Shown here: piece after piece, positions 53,724 through 62,507 of the stretch
Position numbering within the stretch: the first letter of the stretch is position 1
How the letters are laid out: each line of letters opens with the position of its first letter
Assembly: GCF_010500925.1 (NCBI RefSeq)
Contig: NZ_QVMG01000006.1
Location: forward strand, 57,969-121,968
Source of the DNA: Parabacteroides sp. 52
GTDB lineage: Bacteria > Bacteroidota > Bacteroidia > Bacteroidales > Tannerellaceae
Direction of reading: 5' to 3'
DNA: 64,000 bases
Notes under the pieces: model-generated
Seen by the model: the letters and a program-made list of their open reading frames with translations, nothing else
The model's database searches: none
Told to the model about the DNA's origin: nothing
Translations under genes and position numbers: made by a program

Positions 53724-54945
53724 TACGATGGATCTGTTCCATCTTTTTCTCCCAAGAATAGGCTTCTGCTTTCTTTCTGGCACCCAGGCTCAAGGGATAA
53801 CGCTCTTCTTCATGGAAATAAAAATGGCGGATGGTAGAAGCCATATCGTCTGCTATTTGCTCCGGAGACCGCAAGTCGATCTTGGCTCCACACGTCTGAT
53901 CGACAATCTCGCTAAAAGACAAATGATTCAGAGCTATAACAGGGCAGTAATTAGCTAATGCTTCAAAAACAACAGTTGTCGTCGCATCCATCAGACTGGT
54001 CAGAAAGAAAAGATGGGACTGCTGATACAAATCGGCTACTTCCGTATACGGCACATAGCCTTTATACGCATAGTCTATATCATATTCTTCACATAATTCA
54101 AGAGCCTCTTCCCGTTGGTCACCATCGCCTACAAGGATTAACTTATACTTTACATCCCCTACTTCCTGTATACGTTTGAGGGCTTCTATCAAAAATAAGA
54201 CACCTTTGCTGGAGTCAAACCTTCCCACCCACAATAATTGAATCGGATCCGATGCAGCTCTTGGGCCTGGGATCGCCTGAAGATCGCGCAGGATAGCTCC
54301 GGTTTCAGGTATGACCTCCGTTCGTCTCGCTCCCAATTTCTTTCGCATAACCTGAGCAGCATGATTGCTTACGCAAAGACAGACAGCGGCTCTTTGAGCG
54401 GCTTTTTTCAACCGGCCGGAGAAATTCAATTGATAGATGCAGGTCCACCTCCTGATCACCATCTTAAAAGCCTCTTTCCGGCTATAGAAATGAATGAATT
54501 TAATGGGTTCATCCCCCAAAATTCCGACAGGCCCCCAAACAAACGGTTTGTCTAATTTCCAGAGAAAACCCGGTTCACGGAATGTGATATTCGTGATATG
54601 ATGTATGATATCTATCGGCTCCGTACGCAAAATATCCGATACCAATGAATAGACATTTTTCTGCCAACGTTCATAATCCATATAATACAAGAAAGGAAAG
54701 AAGCGTATCCTCTTGGTATATTTCACTTTTTGCTCTACCAAATACAACTTTATATTTCTCTTCTTGCCTTCTTCTGAGTTAACAAAATCAATAACACCCT
54801 GAATATAATCGTGTTTATTGCACACCAGATACACATCGTGATATTGTGATATTTGCCACACAAAGTTCCAACCTACCCCATGCTCTGACCCCTGATTGGG
54901 CGCACAATGATTGGCAGTTATAAGTATTTTTAGTCTTTGCTGCAT
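53704..54945 (-). CDS. family 4 glycosyltransferase
   Basis: The protein has 413 residues. The N-terminal lobe reads ILITANHCAPNQGSEHGVGW. The donor-binding lobe has LLWVGRFDSSKGVLFLIEAL, YAYKGYVPYTEV and the family 4 E-x7-E region FLTSLMDATTTVVFEALANY. It is a retaining enzyme on the cytoplasmic side of the membrane. It is the last gene of a minus-strand unit that starts at the radical SAM gene. The sugar and linkage are unknown. Confidence 0.88.
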   Translation of the reverse strand: MQQRLKILITANHCAPNQGSEHGVGWNFVWQISQYHDVYLVCNKHDYIQGVIDFVNSEEGKKRNIKLYLVEQKVKYTKRIRFFPFLYYMDYERWQKNVYSLVSDILRTEPIDIIHHITNITFREPGFLWKLDKPFVWGPVGILGDEPIKFIHFYSRKEAFKMVIRRWTCIYQLNFSGRLKKAAQRAAVCLCVSNHAAQVMRKKLGARRTEVIPETGAILRDLQAIPGPRAASDPIQLLWVGRFDSSKGVLFLIEALKRIQEVGDVKYKLILVGDGDQREEALELCEEYDIDYAYKGYVPYTEVADLYQQSHLFFLTSLMDATTTVVFEALANYCPVIALNHLSFSEIVDQTCGAKIDLRSPEQIADDMASTIRHFYFHEEERYPLSLGARKKAEAYSWEKKMEQIHRIYQSLV

Positions 54946-54975
54946 ACGCTTGTGTTTTCTCTGATAAATACTTGT

Positions 54976-56049
54976 CTATATGTCATTATACACTTGCATT
55001 GTAGAAGATGCAATGTCTTTCCAACTGTATTTTGTCAAATCATAAGAGACAGGAGAAAAACTGCGTATTTTTTCCTCCATTTTATGAGATAAAATCGGAC
55101 AGTCTCCCGGAGTAAAATAGACCTCTTCCGGCAGATCGAGTTGTCTATTTCCCGGAATATCACTGACCACAACAGGCAAATGATACCCCATCGCCTCTAA
55201 AAGAACAAGAGGAAAACCTTCGCTGTAAGAAGGTAATACGAATAAGCGTGCATGAGAGTAAAGCTGCCTTAAAGACTCTCCGGAAACAAATCCCGGCATC
55301 ACCACCCCATTCTCCTTGGCCTTCTGCATTACTTGCACAGCAAATTCCTGTTTGTAATCTGCCGTACCGGCTATGACCAAGGATATATCTTTGTCCTTCA
55401 GTGGCAGATAGGCTTCGATTAAAGAATCGAATCCTTTCTCCTGCGTTATCCGGCCAACAGCCAATATGTAATGACGGGATCGTAAGCCAAGAGACTCTAT
55501 ATAATCCGTTCGTTCACTGAGCCCAGGAGTTTCAATGCCATTCGCAATATAAAGCGATTTATCCTTTATCTTTTGCGTATACTTTTCGCGCTGAAAACGG
55601 TTTACAAAAATAAGGCGATTCGCATATTTCAACGAAAGCGTCTCTCCCATCCGCAGGATAAAACGCCCCACCTTGCCCCACTTCTTATGTTCATAATTGG
55701 GACTGTGAAAGGTTAGGACAACAGGGATACCTGCCATCCGCAGAAAGGGGGTAAATATACCCGGTCCGATGTTATGGATATGCACAAGATCCGGTCTTTT
55801 CAAAAGACAGACTACCGTACATAAAAAGGAGTGAAAGAAAGATTCAAACCCTTTTATCTTTGTAGAAACAAGATCGATGAAATGAATATTTTCATAGTGT
55901 TTTTCTGCATGCAGTGCAAGAAAGGCTTTGCGCCTGAACACTGTTATCTGAAAAGAAGCCGGCATTCTGGTATACAACTCCTGACAATGTTTTTCGACTC
56001 CTCCCTGCACGCCGGGGAATCCCCTGGTACCAAACACAAAAATACGCAT
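54976..56049 (-). CDS. family 4 glycosyltransferase with DUF1972-like N terminus
   Basis: The protein has 357 residues. The start MRIFVFGTRGFPGVQGGVEK is the DUF1972 pattern found in rhamnosyl- and related transferases. The C-terminal lobe has LAVGRITQEKGFDSLIEAY and VLPSYSEGFPLVLLEAMGYH with the conserved E-x7-E. It is 9 bp behind the radical SAM gene. It adds one sugar of the repeat unit; which sugar is unknown. Confidence 0.9.
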   Translation of the reverse strand: MRIFVFGTRGFPGVQGGVEKHCQELYTRMPASFQITVFRRKAFLALHAEKHYENIHFIDLVSTKIKGFESFFHSFLCTVVCLLKRPDLVHIHNIGPGIFTPFLRMAGIPVVLTFHSPNYEHKKWGKVGRFILRMGETLSLKYANRLIFVNRFQREKYTQKIKDKSLYIANGIETPGLSERTDYIESLGLRSRHYILAVGRITQEKGFDSLIEAYLPLKDKDISLVIAGTADYKQEFAVQVMQKAKENGVVMPGFVSGESLRQLYSHARLFVLPSYSEGFPLVLLEAMGYHLPVVVSDIPGNRQLDLPEEVYFTPGDCPILSHKMEEKIRSFSPVSYDLTKYSWKDIASSTMQVYNDI

Positions 56050-56058
56050 CCGACAAGA

Positions 56059-57063
56059 TTAAAATTGGATTCTATTTCCACGCATGAGCCGAAGTTTATT
56101 GTCGACAACCCATTTGATAGGCACCCAGGGACGGCGCAACATATCATGTCTTTCCGTAACAATAAAAGCACAATTCCGCTGACAAGTAGATATTCTTTCT
56201 TCTATCTCCCGGGCTTTGGCTGAATGCATGATATCATCAAAATCCGATTCGATGATATTCCCCAATATCCATTCTTCTTTAGATCCGTTACAAGGGGTTA
56301 CATTTCCATAGGGATCAATAAAAAAGAAGTCTTTCAACGCACCACAATGAGGTCTATAACCCGGATTATCTCCACGCAAACGCTGGTGGATGCTCTTATT
56401 GAAGTAAGCACGGCCATAGTCTTTCAATTTATTTTTCAATCCTCTTCTTTCGGATTGCAACAGGGCCGATACAAATTTTTCATGTTCTTCCAACGCTCCT
56501 TTTCCTTCCGTGGCATTATCTTCTTTGTGGAAATACCAGGAGTTGTGCACGACAGAATTGCCCAATTCAACCCCCAAAGAAGAACATAATTCATACAAAT
56601 GAAGCAGATCTTTGTAATTATCTTCTGAAATAACCACGGAAAAACCGATATTCTTACATTTGGTCTTTCTCAATTCCAGCATGGTTCGCAAGGCATGATC
56701 GAATCCATCATGCGTACCTCGCTTATAATCATTCATTGCCGGAAGACCTTCCAAGCTGACACGAATAAGAATGTTGGGATATTTTTCCGCTAAATGTACA
56801 ATCTTATCTGTATAAAAACCATTTGTACTCAACTCCAACAATGAGGCTTTGGGGTATAAGATACGGAAGATCTCATCTATATCTTCGCGCAAAGTAGGCT
56901 CCCCTCCTGTTATGTTTATGCGGAGTCCGTCCGGTAATTTGGCATAATATTTAGGATCTATTTCTTCGGAAGGTTTGGTTGGATACTTCCAGATATTACA
57001 CATATTACACTTAGCATTGCAACGAAAAGTGGTAATCAGGCTTGCTTGTATTATATTCTTCAT
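56059..57063 (-). CDS. radical SAM protein with SPASM-like C-terminal cysteines
   Basis: The protein has 334 residues. The [4Fe-4S] motif C15-x3-C19-x2-C22 lies in TTFRCNAKCNMCNIW, and the SAM-binding GGEPTLR follows. The C-terminal part has further cysteines (RPHCGALKDFFFIDPYGNVT, PCNGSK, CQRNCAF) that probably bind an auxiliary cluster, as in SPASM proteins. Such enzymes modify peptides or sugars by radical chemistry. Its place as first gene of an operon with two glycosyltransferases suggests modification of a sugar or polymer. The substrate cannot be named. Confidence 0.88.
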   Translation of the reverse strand: MKNIIQASLITTFRCNAKCNMCNIWKYPTKPSEEIDPKYYAKLPDGLRINITGGEPTLREDIDEIFRILYPKASLLELSTNGFYTDKIVHLAEKYPNILIRVSLEGLPAMNDYKRGTHDGFDHALRTMLELRKTKCKNIGFSVVISEDNYKDLLHLYELCSSLGVELGNSVVHNSWYFHKEDNATEGKGALEEHEKFVSALLQSERRGLKNKLKDYGRAYFNKSIHQRLRGDNPGYRPHCGALKDFFFIDPYGNVTPCNGSKEEWILGNIIESDFDDIMHSAKAREIEERISTCQRNCAFIVTERHDMLRRPWVPIKWVVDNKLRLMRGNRIQF

Positions 57064-57140
57064 CTCAGTTGTTCTAATCTATATTTTGAAAGAAATTCCT
57101 TTCTTCCATCATACCTATGAATTAACTATGCTTTCTTCTG

Positions 57141-57148
57141 CAAAGATA
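57141..57148 (-). promoter_or_regulatory. -7 promoter box TATCTTTG of the radical SAM/glycosyltransferase unit
   Basis: Exact TAnnTTTG match on the minus strand between the 57225 gene and the radical SAM gene. The leader would be about 70 nt. It shows that the minus-strand arm has at least two promoters. Confidence 0.6.
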
Positions 57149-57224
57149 CAAAGATTATAGGATTTAATCTCCAGCGAGTTACTATAAATGCATATGGAGG
57201 GCGTCATCCTTCTATCTGATACTA

Positions 57225-58415
57225 TCAGAGACCATAGATACGCATCAATTCGGCATAATGATTCGCTTCTTTGAACTTCTCCAATGATTCCTCTTTAATC
57301 TGCTGATAATCAAAATTAACAGTAAATACATCAAAGGCTTTAATGATTTCTTCCTTTAGTTCTTCTACAGCATGCGGAGAGAATAAAAAACCATTTTCTC
57401 CCCTACGTATCAATTCCGGAATACCGCCTACACGCGCGCCCAGAACAGGTGTACCCACACAGAGAGATTCAATCACACTGAGTGGATTGTTTTCATAACA
57501 TATGGAAGGCACGACAGTAAAACGCGCCTTACGGGTTAAGTCCAACACCTCTTCATGGGGTAAATAACCCATAAATTCGATGTTGTCATTCGGGTATTTC
57601 GTCCGATACGCAGCCAAGCGGTCGCCACCTCCTACAACCTTCAATGTATAAGGCAGGTCCTTCGCCGCTTCAAGCAAAGAATCGATTCCTTTCTCATAAG
57701 ACAAACGCCCTACATAACAATAATAATCACTCTTTTCAATCGTTTTGTTTTCTATCTCCGGAATGAAAAAATTATGTAATACGTTTATCTTTTCTTCGGA
57801 GAATCCTCCGGCAACCATCTTTGACTTATTGAAATGACTGGGACTGATAAACACGTGGGTATACTTCTCCAACACCTTCCGGTTCCATACTTTAGCCTCC
57901 AAATACGATAATACACTTGCCTTTATATCCTGCTTCATGCAACGATATTTGATCACAGGCTTTTTGTCATGAAAGCATAATTCACAAGGCTCTCCCTCCC
58001 GCAAACAGGTATAAGCCGGACAAAGCAGTTTGTAATCATGCAATGTCCAGACCACTTTTATACCTCGCCTAGAGGCTAATTGAACGACATAGGGAGATAG
58101 ATAAGAATGAATATTGTGCACATGCACAATGTCCGGTTTGAAATCATCCAACAACCGGGTAAACTTATCCTTTACCTCAGAGGAATAAAACAAACGGGAG
58201 ACAGCCGATAATTTGCCTTTTATGCCGGGGGAGGCAAAACTTATCTCGGAGGGGAAATAGGCTTCCCATACGGAGGGTAGATTATCCTTATGCCGCGAAC
58301 TAAAGATAGCCACTTCATGTCCATTCTGCTTCAATAGTTTCTCCTGATTGAGGACAGCTACACAGTCGCCTCCTCGCGGATAATAAAATTTGTTTACTAA
58401 TAATATGCGTGACAT
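57225..58415 (-). CDS. family 4 glycosyltransferase
   Basis: The protein has 396 residues. The N terminus ILLVNKFYYPRGGDCVAVLN and the cysteine-containing middle (CPAYTCLREGEPCELCFHDK) are typical of a GT4 subgroup of capsule loci. The cysteines may bind a metal. The donor lobe has CYVGRLSYEKGIDSLLEAAK and VPSICYENNPLSVIESLCVG. It follows the Wzy-like gene by 14 bp. Confidence 0.9.
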   Translation of the reverse strand: MSRILLVNKFYYPRGGDCVAVLNQEKLLKQNGHEVAIFSSRHKDNLPSVWEAYFPSEISFASPGIKGKLSAVSRLFYSSEVKDKFTRLLDDFKPDIVHVHNIHSYLSPYVVQLASRRGIKVVWTLHDYKLLCPAYTCLREGEPCELCFHDKKPVIKYRCMKQDIKASVLSYLEAKVWNRKVLEKYTHVFISPSHFNKSKMVAGGFSEEKINVLHNFFIPEIENKTIEKSDYYCYVGRLSYEKGIDSLLEAAKDLPYTLKVVGGGDRLAAYRTKYPNDNIEFMGYLPHEEVLDLTRKARFTVVPSICYENNPLSVIESLCVGTPVLGARVGGIPELIRRGENGFLFSPHAVEELKEEIIKAFDVFTVNFDYQQIKEESLEKFKEANHYAELMRIYGL

Positions 58416-58429
58416 AACTATCTTTCTCT

Positions 58430-59674
58430 TTATAATTCGACTGCTGGAATGGGCTTCTGCTTTTCCCCACTTACTATTTGTCCTTTGGCTTCTGCATAGA
58501 CCAACCCCAAAAACATCATCATAAAGACTCCCCTGTTATGCGTGATTGTTGCATCCGACGTACATTCTATGAGAAAAAAGACAATGACCAACAACATCAG
58601 GACGGCCTCTTTATTATAGCCCCACTTAAATACCCCTACCGTCTTTTTCAATAAATGAATCCAAAACAAGAAAAAGAGTACGACACCGACCACCCCAAAC
58701 TGAGCCAGAGCCGGATAATAGGTATCGGCGATAAATGCTGGGTCGGCCTCTGTCAATCCATGCATCCGATCCATTCCATACTTTCCGTATATGGGCGAAT
58801 AATACTCCCCGGAGGTAAAGGTTGCATAAGTTGCAAAACCCGAACCGAAAGGAAAATAATCGACAAACAGAGGGATCGAATAATAGTATAAAGCCATACG
58901 GGCATATAAATCATCCACTTCCCTGCCACTACCGAAACCTCCTTCCACAAAATAATAGTAGATCTTTTCCCGGGCAACAAACAATGTGCCTGCTACGGCT
59001 ACAAGTAAGAAGAGCGTATTTTTCAGGTTAAACTGAAGCCGGAATTTATCATTTATATAGATCACCATAAATATGCTGATCGCCAAGAAGCCATAAAATT
59101 TAGAGCGCGTAGAAAACAATCCAATCGCTAAAATCAGGATAAAAAAGAATTTATCTTTCACCGAATAATCGACACTGTATAAATACAATAAGGCTAATAT
59201 TGAGACGGCCGTGGCAAAACGGGATTCATGCCCCAACAAAAGATCCATAATATCTCCATTCACCAGACTCATAATCCCGATACCGAGAAGGTATAAGGTG
59301 AAAATGATAACGATCTGTTGCAGTATTAGTTTCTGCGATTTATTGAATCGCGGGGCTATGGAGTAGGCACAGAAAAAGCCTAGATAGGGTTTTATCTGAA
59401 TGATAAAATCCATCACAATGGCTTTCTTGGCATTACTGCCGATCCAGAACGAATAGCCCAGATAGAAAACAAAAACCGCCAGGACAACAAGAAACAGCTT
59501 GCTAAACTCCCAATTCTTTGTTTGAACCACATGGTAAACATATAAAACCAATAAGAGAAGGACACAGATCTCATCGGTATAATTGAATCGGATGGCGTCA
59601 TAAAACATGACACCAAAGATGAGTGTAAAGAGAAAAAGATAATAAAAGTTTTTATTGATAAATTCTTGTATCAT
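58430..59674 (-). CDS. O-antigen polymerase/ligase-like membrane protein (Wzy type)
   Basis: The protein has 414 residues and about ten hydrophobic segments, e.g. YLFLFTLIFGVMFYDAI, VFVFYLGYSFWI, VGVVLFFLFWIHLL and VLMLLVIVFFLIECT. A large periplasmic loop lies between about 240 and 310 (PLFVDYFPFGSGFATYATF). This is the O-antigen ligase/Wzy topology. It would polymerise repeat units exported by the flippase. It is the first gene of a two-gene unit with the GT4 at 57225. Confidence 0.85.
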   Translation of the reverse strand: MIQEFINKNFYYLFLFTLIFGVMFYDAIRFNYTDEICVLLLLVLYVYHVVQTKNWEFSKLFLVVLAVFVFYLGYSFWIGSNAKKAIVMDFIIQIKPYLGFFCAYSIAPRFNKSQKLILQQIVIIFTLYLLGIGIMSLVNGDIMDLLLGHESRFATAVSILALLYLYSVDYSVKDKFFFILILAIGLFSTRSKFYGFLAISIFMVIYINDKFRLQFNLKNTLFLLVAVAGTLFVAREKIYYYFVEGGFGSGREVDDLYARMALYYYSIPLFVDYFPFGSGFATYATFTSGEYYSPIYGKYGMDRMHGLTEADPAFIADTYYPALAQFGVVGVVLFFLFWIHLLKKTVGVFKWGYNKEAVLMLLVIVFFLIECTSDATITHNRGVFMMMFLGLVYAEAKGQIVSGEKQKPIPAVEL

Positions 59675-59750
59675 ATATCTAATAGGATCCTATATTATTA
59701 CAACGGAAGATTCGTTGATTTATTACGGCTAAAAAGCTTCGTTTGTCTAC

Positions 59751-59777
59751 AAAAAAAAGGAGCCCTTTCGATGCTCC
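59751..59777 (-). terminator. rho-independent terminator behind the ornithine cyclodeaminase-like gene
   Basis: Minus-strand GGAGC (59777-59773) pairs with GCTCC (59763-59759), followed by eight T. It separates this gene from the Wzy-like gene. Confidence 0.75.
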
Positions 59778-59788
59778 CGTTAGCCACC

Positions 59789-60730
59789 TCACACCCAATA
59801 CTTTGCAAGATTGGAAGATGTCTGAATCTGAAAATCAGGATGGGCTTCCAACAACTCAAATAGCTTGGCCGCAAAATAAACATCATGCAAGGCTATGCCT
59901 ATATTATAAGCCAGAATTCGCTCCTTATCGGATTCTCTGCCCGGGTTCTCTCCCAACAGGATTTGCGAAAACTCATCATACGCTTTGAATTGACTGAAAT
60001 ACTTAAAGTCTTTCACATGATTCGTGTCGTCGGCAAATACTTTGTCAAAAAACAAATCACAGTTTTGAAAGCCACGGGTATGTACAGGTACCACCAATAC
60101 CCCTTCTTTGAATACCCGGTCTGGCGCAAACAACTCGGTCGCAACGGTCACGCAGGAGACAACGACATCGGCCCCGTCTATCAAGTCTTCTACCAAATCG
60201 TACACCGAGAAGCGAACAGACTCATAAGCGGCAAAACGCTCGATAAAAAGCTGCTCCTGCCCTTTATAAGCCAACAACCGGATATGGATAGGTTCGTGCA
60301 GGAAAGACAACAAACACAACAAAGTGGCGCGTGCCGTATTGCCCAATCCTAAAAAGGCATACTCCCGGGCTGTCGAACTTTTCAATTCTTTGATTGCCAA
60401 CGCGGCAACAGCTCCCGTCCGCATGGCGGTTATCCAACTGCCATCCATCAATGCCAAGGTCTCTCCCGTCTGCGTATCAAACAACAGGATGTCGGCCTGC
60501 AACGCCGGTTCTCTTTCCGGATACCGGGATACGACCTTTACCCCAAAACGATTTAAATCAGGTAAATAAACAGGCATCGTATTGAAAAAGATCTTTTCAT
60601 CTATTTTCATACTTATTTTGGCCGGCAACTGAGATAAATACTTCAAACGAAAAGCTTCACGAACCCATTCAACACATGTTTGCGGAAGTATATTTTGTTT
60701 TTTAATCGTCTCAAAATGAAAAATTTTCAT
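59789..60730 (-). CDS. ornithine cyclodeaminase/mu-crystallin family protein
   Basis: The protein has 313 residues from ATG 60730, which has AAAAGA six bases upstream; ATG 60736 and TTG 60751 are alternatives. The family core shows GVKVVSRYPEREPALQADIL, the substrate segment ALMDGSWITAMRTGAVAALA, and the Rossmann NAD-binding loop FLGLGNTARATLL. Relatives convert ornithine to proline, or reduce imines to make N-alkyl amino acids. In a polysaccharide locus it may make an unusual amino acid substituent, but that is inference. It has its own terminator. Confidence 0.85.
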   Translation of the reverse strand: MKIFHFETIKKQNILPQTCVEWVREAFRLKYLSQLPAKISMKIDEKIFFNTMPVYLPDLNRFGVKVVSRYPEREPALQADILLFDTQTGETLALMDGSWITAMRTGAVAALAIKELKSSTAREYAFLGLGNTARATLLCLLSFLHEPIHIRLLAYKGQEQLFIERFAAYESVRFSVYDLVEDLIDGADVVVSCVTVATELFAPDRVFKEGVLVVPVHTRGFQNCDLFFDKVFADDTNHVKDFKYFSQFKAYDEFSQILLGENPGRESDKERILAYNIGIALHDVYFAAKLFELLEAHPDFQIQTSSNLAKYWV

Positions 60731-60843
60731 ATCCATTCTTTTAGCATTCAAAAATAGAGATTATTCCGTTATAAATACGTATCAAAAGAAGAATTAATAG
60801 AAATAAAGCGGGCTTCTTTGCCCTTTTGAAAGCATTTTTGCAG

Positions 60844-60951
60844 GGATAATTCTACTGCCCATAGCTATCGTCAGTACTGACGATAACTATCGTTACTACT
60901 GATGATAGCTATCGTTACTACTGACGATAGCTATGGGCAGTAGAATTATCC
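60844..60951. repeat. 108-bp four-unit palindromic element, copy 3 (sequence variant)
   Basis: It begins GGATAATTCTACTGCC and ends GGCAGTAGAATTATCC. The four 22-bp units are based on TGACGATAGCTATCGTCA-type palindromes instead of the TGCCGATGGGCATCGGCA type in the other copies. The flanks TTTTTGC and GCAAAAA extend the symmetry. It lies 40 bp after the 3' end of the phosphoesterase gene. Confidence 0.85.
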
Positions 60952-60991
60952 CGCAAAAAGAGCGTAATCCTTGCGCACCGGCAAAAAAAGA

Positions 60992-62254
60992 TCAGTTATA
61001 AGAAAAACTCTGTACCTCCGAGAATGTGGGATTATCGGACGGAAGATAGGCTCCAAAAAAGGTGATATAGACTTTCTTCTCCTGGGTGTCTATGGCATAG
61101 ATGCTAAAGCTGTTGCTCGACACTGTACGATTTTCCCGGGGAGTACGATTGTAGACGACTCCTATTTCCGTAGGGGATTGGTTGTTGCAAAGAATCATCT
61201 TTTGGCGGACCAGGTCCGGATTTTCATTACTTATTGTTTTTATATCAAAACAGGCATATACATGTGCATGTCCGCCCATATGACAAACAAACTCTCCCGT
61301 TGCTTCCTCAAAATTAAAATCAACATGAATCCGATCTTCTCGACCCAGGGTATTGGGATAGATCTTCTTTATAGGTGTACGGCTTCTGAAAGCCTCGATG
61401 ATCTCGGGCACCATCTGCCAGGTATGCACATAGTAACCATCACAAAAATAAGAGGTTGCACCTCCGGAAGAGGTTGGTTCAAAGGGTATATGATTTAAGA
61501 CAACCACGCTATGCTGCGGGGTCATATCCTTTTTTAAGGCCACTTCCCCCAACCAGGTGATTTGGCGTTGAGAATAATAGACGTAATGCAATGCATCGTA
61601 TTCTTTACCCGAAGGATGATCGATCATATCCAGGGAGATAAAACGAATAAAACCGCCTTGCGGATTGGGTACATCCAAATAATAATAATTCTCAGAGCGG
61701 TCGTCCCCTCTGTTCGGGTCTGTACTGAATAACAAAGAGTTCAATTCTGCCCGGGTAAAAACATATTTATCATCCAAATAGTTGTTGTCATGATTCCCGG
61801 TACAAAGAACCGAAGGGATATAGTTTCCCTTATGAAAATACTCCACAAAAGAACGCATATAGTCCATCGCTACTTTTTTGTCTGTCGAATACCCCATAAA
61901 ATCGCCCGTAGCGACCATTGCATTTATTTTTAATGCAGGTTGATTGGCAAAACGAACGGAGTGAATCAGATTGATGGGGTTTTTATAATGATTGTCTACT
62001 GACCAGGAGGATAGATGGGAATCGGATATATGCACCATCTTAAAACGTTCTTTTCTGCCTCCTAATTTATCTGCTTCTCCGAACGAGATCGAACGCAGCC
62101 TGTTTACTGCCAAAGAGTTATTCGCCTGAAAAATGGCTTCAGGTAGATCAAGTATCTCAACAGCAGGTAACGATTCTTCCTCCTTATCGGTGCAACTGAC
62201 GAAGAAAAAAGACAAACAAAGAATTAGATTGGCGGCAAAAAAACGAACAGACAT
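60992..62254 (-). CDS. calcineurin-like metallophosphoesterase lipoprotein
   Basis: The protein has 420 residues. The signal peptide ends in FFVSC, so it is a predicted lipoprotein. Metal-binding motifs of the calcineurin fold are HISDSHLSSW, VATGDFMGYS, LCTGNHDNNY and HMGGHAHVYACFD. It probably hydrolyses a phosphodiester or phosphomonoester outside the cytoplasm. It has its own promoter and may not be part of the polysaccharide pathway. The substrate is unknown. Confidence 0.88.
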   Translation of the reverse strand: MSVRFFAANLILCLSFFFVSCTDKEEESLPAVEILDLPEAIFQANNSLAVNRLRSISFGEADKLGGRKERFKMVHISDSHLSSWSVDNHYKNPINLIHSVRFANQPALKINAMVATGDFMGYSTDKKVAMDYMRSFVEYFHKGNYIPSVLCTGNHDNNYLDDKYVFTRAELNSLLFSTDPNRGDDRSENYYYLDVPNPQGGFIRFISLDMIDHPSGKEYDALHYVYYSQRQITWLGEVALKKDMTPQHSVVVLNHIPFEPTSSGGATSYFCDGYYVHTWQMVPEIIEAFRSRTPIKKIYPNTLGREDRIHVDFNFEEATGEFVCHMGGHAHVYACFDIKTISNENPDLVRQKMILCNNQSPTEIGVVYNRTPRENRTVSSNSFSIYAIDTQEKKVYITFFGAYLPSDNPTFSEVQSFSYN

Positions 62255-62291
62255 AACTCACATTGTATTAAATATCCCTATAACTTCTTGA

Positions 62292-62299
62292 CAAAGATA
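62292..62299 (-). promoter_or_regulatory. -7 promoter box TATCTTTG of the phosphoesterase gene
   Basis: Exact TAnnTTTG match on the minus strand, 38 bp before the ATG. Confidence 0.6.
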
Positions 62300-62462
62300 G
62301 GTATTCAGTCGCATTGTAAAAATATGTTTCAAAACAGAATCCACTGTGAATAATATACAATATTTACAAAAAGAAGCGTTCCATCTGGCATCTCCTTATA
62401 CTTTGCGCCTAACTTAGGTAACAAAAAGCCTCCCAATAATGTGCCATATCCTTGAATAGTAT

Positions 62463-62470
62463 TACTTTTG
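62463..62470 (+). promoter_or_regulatory. -7 promoter box TACTTTTG of ugd
   Basis: TAnnTTTG match, 38 bp before the ATG at 62508. Confidence 0.5.
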
Positions 62471-62507
62471 TTTTGCTTTTGATACATTAAAATAAACATT
62501 GCAGTAA

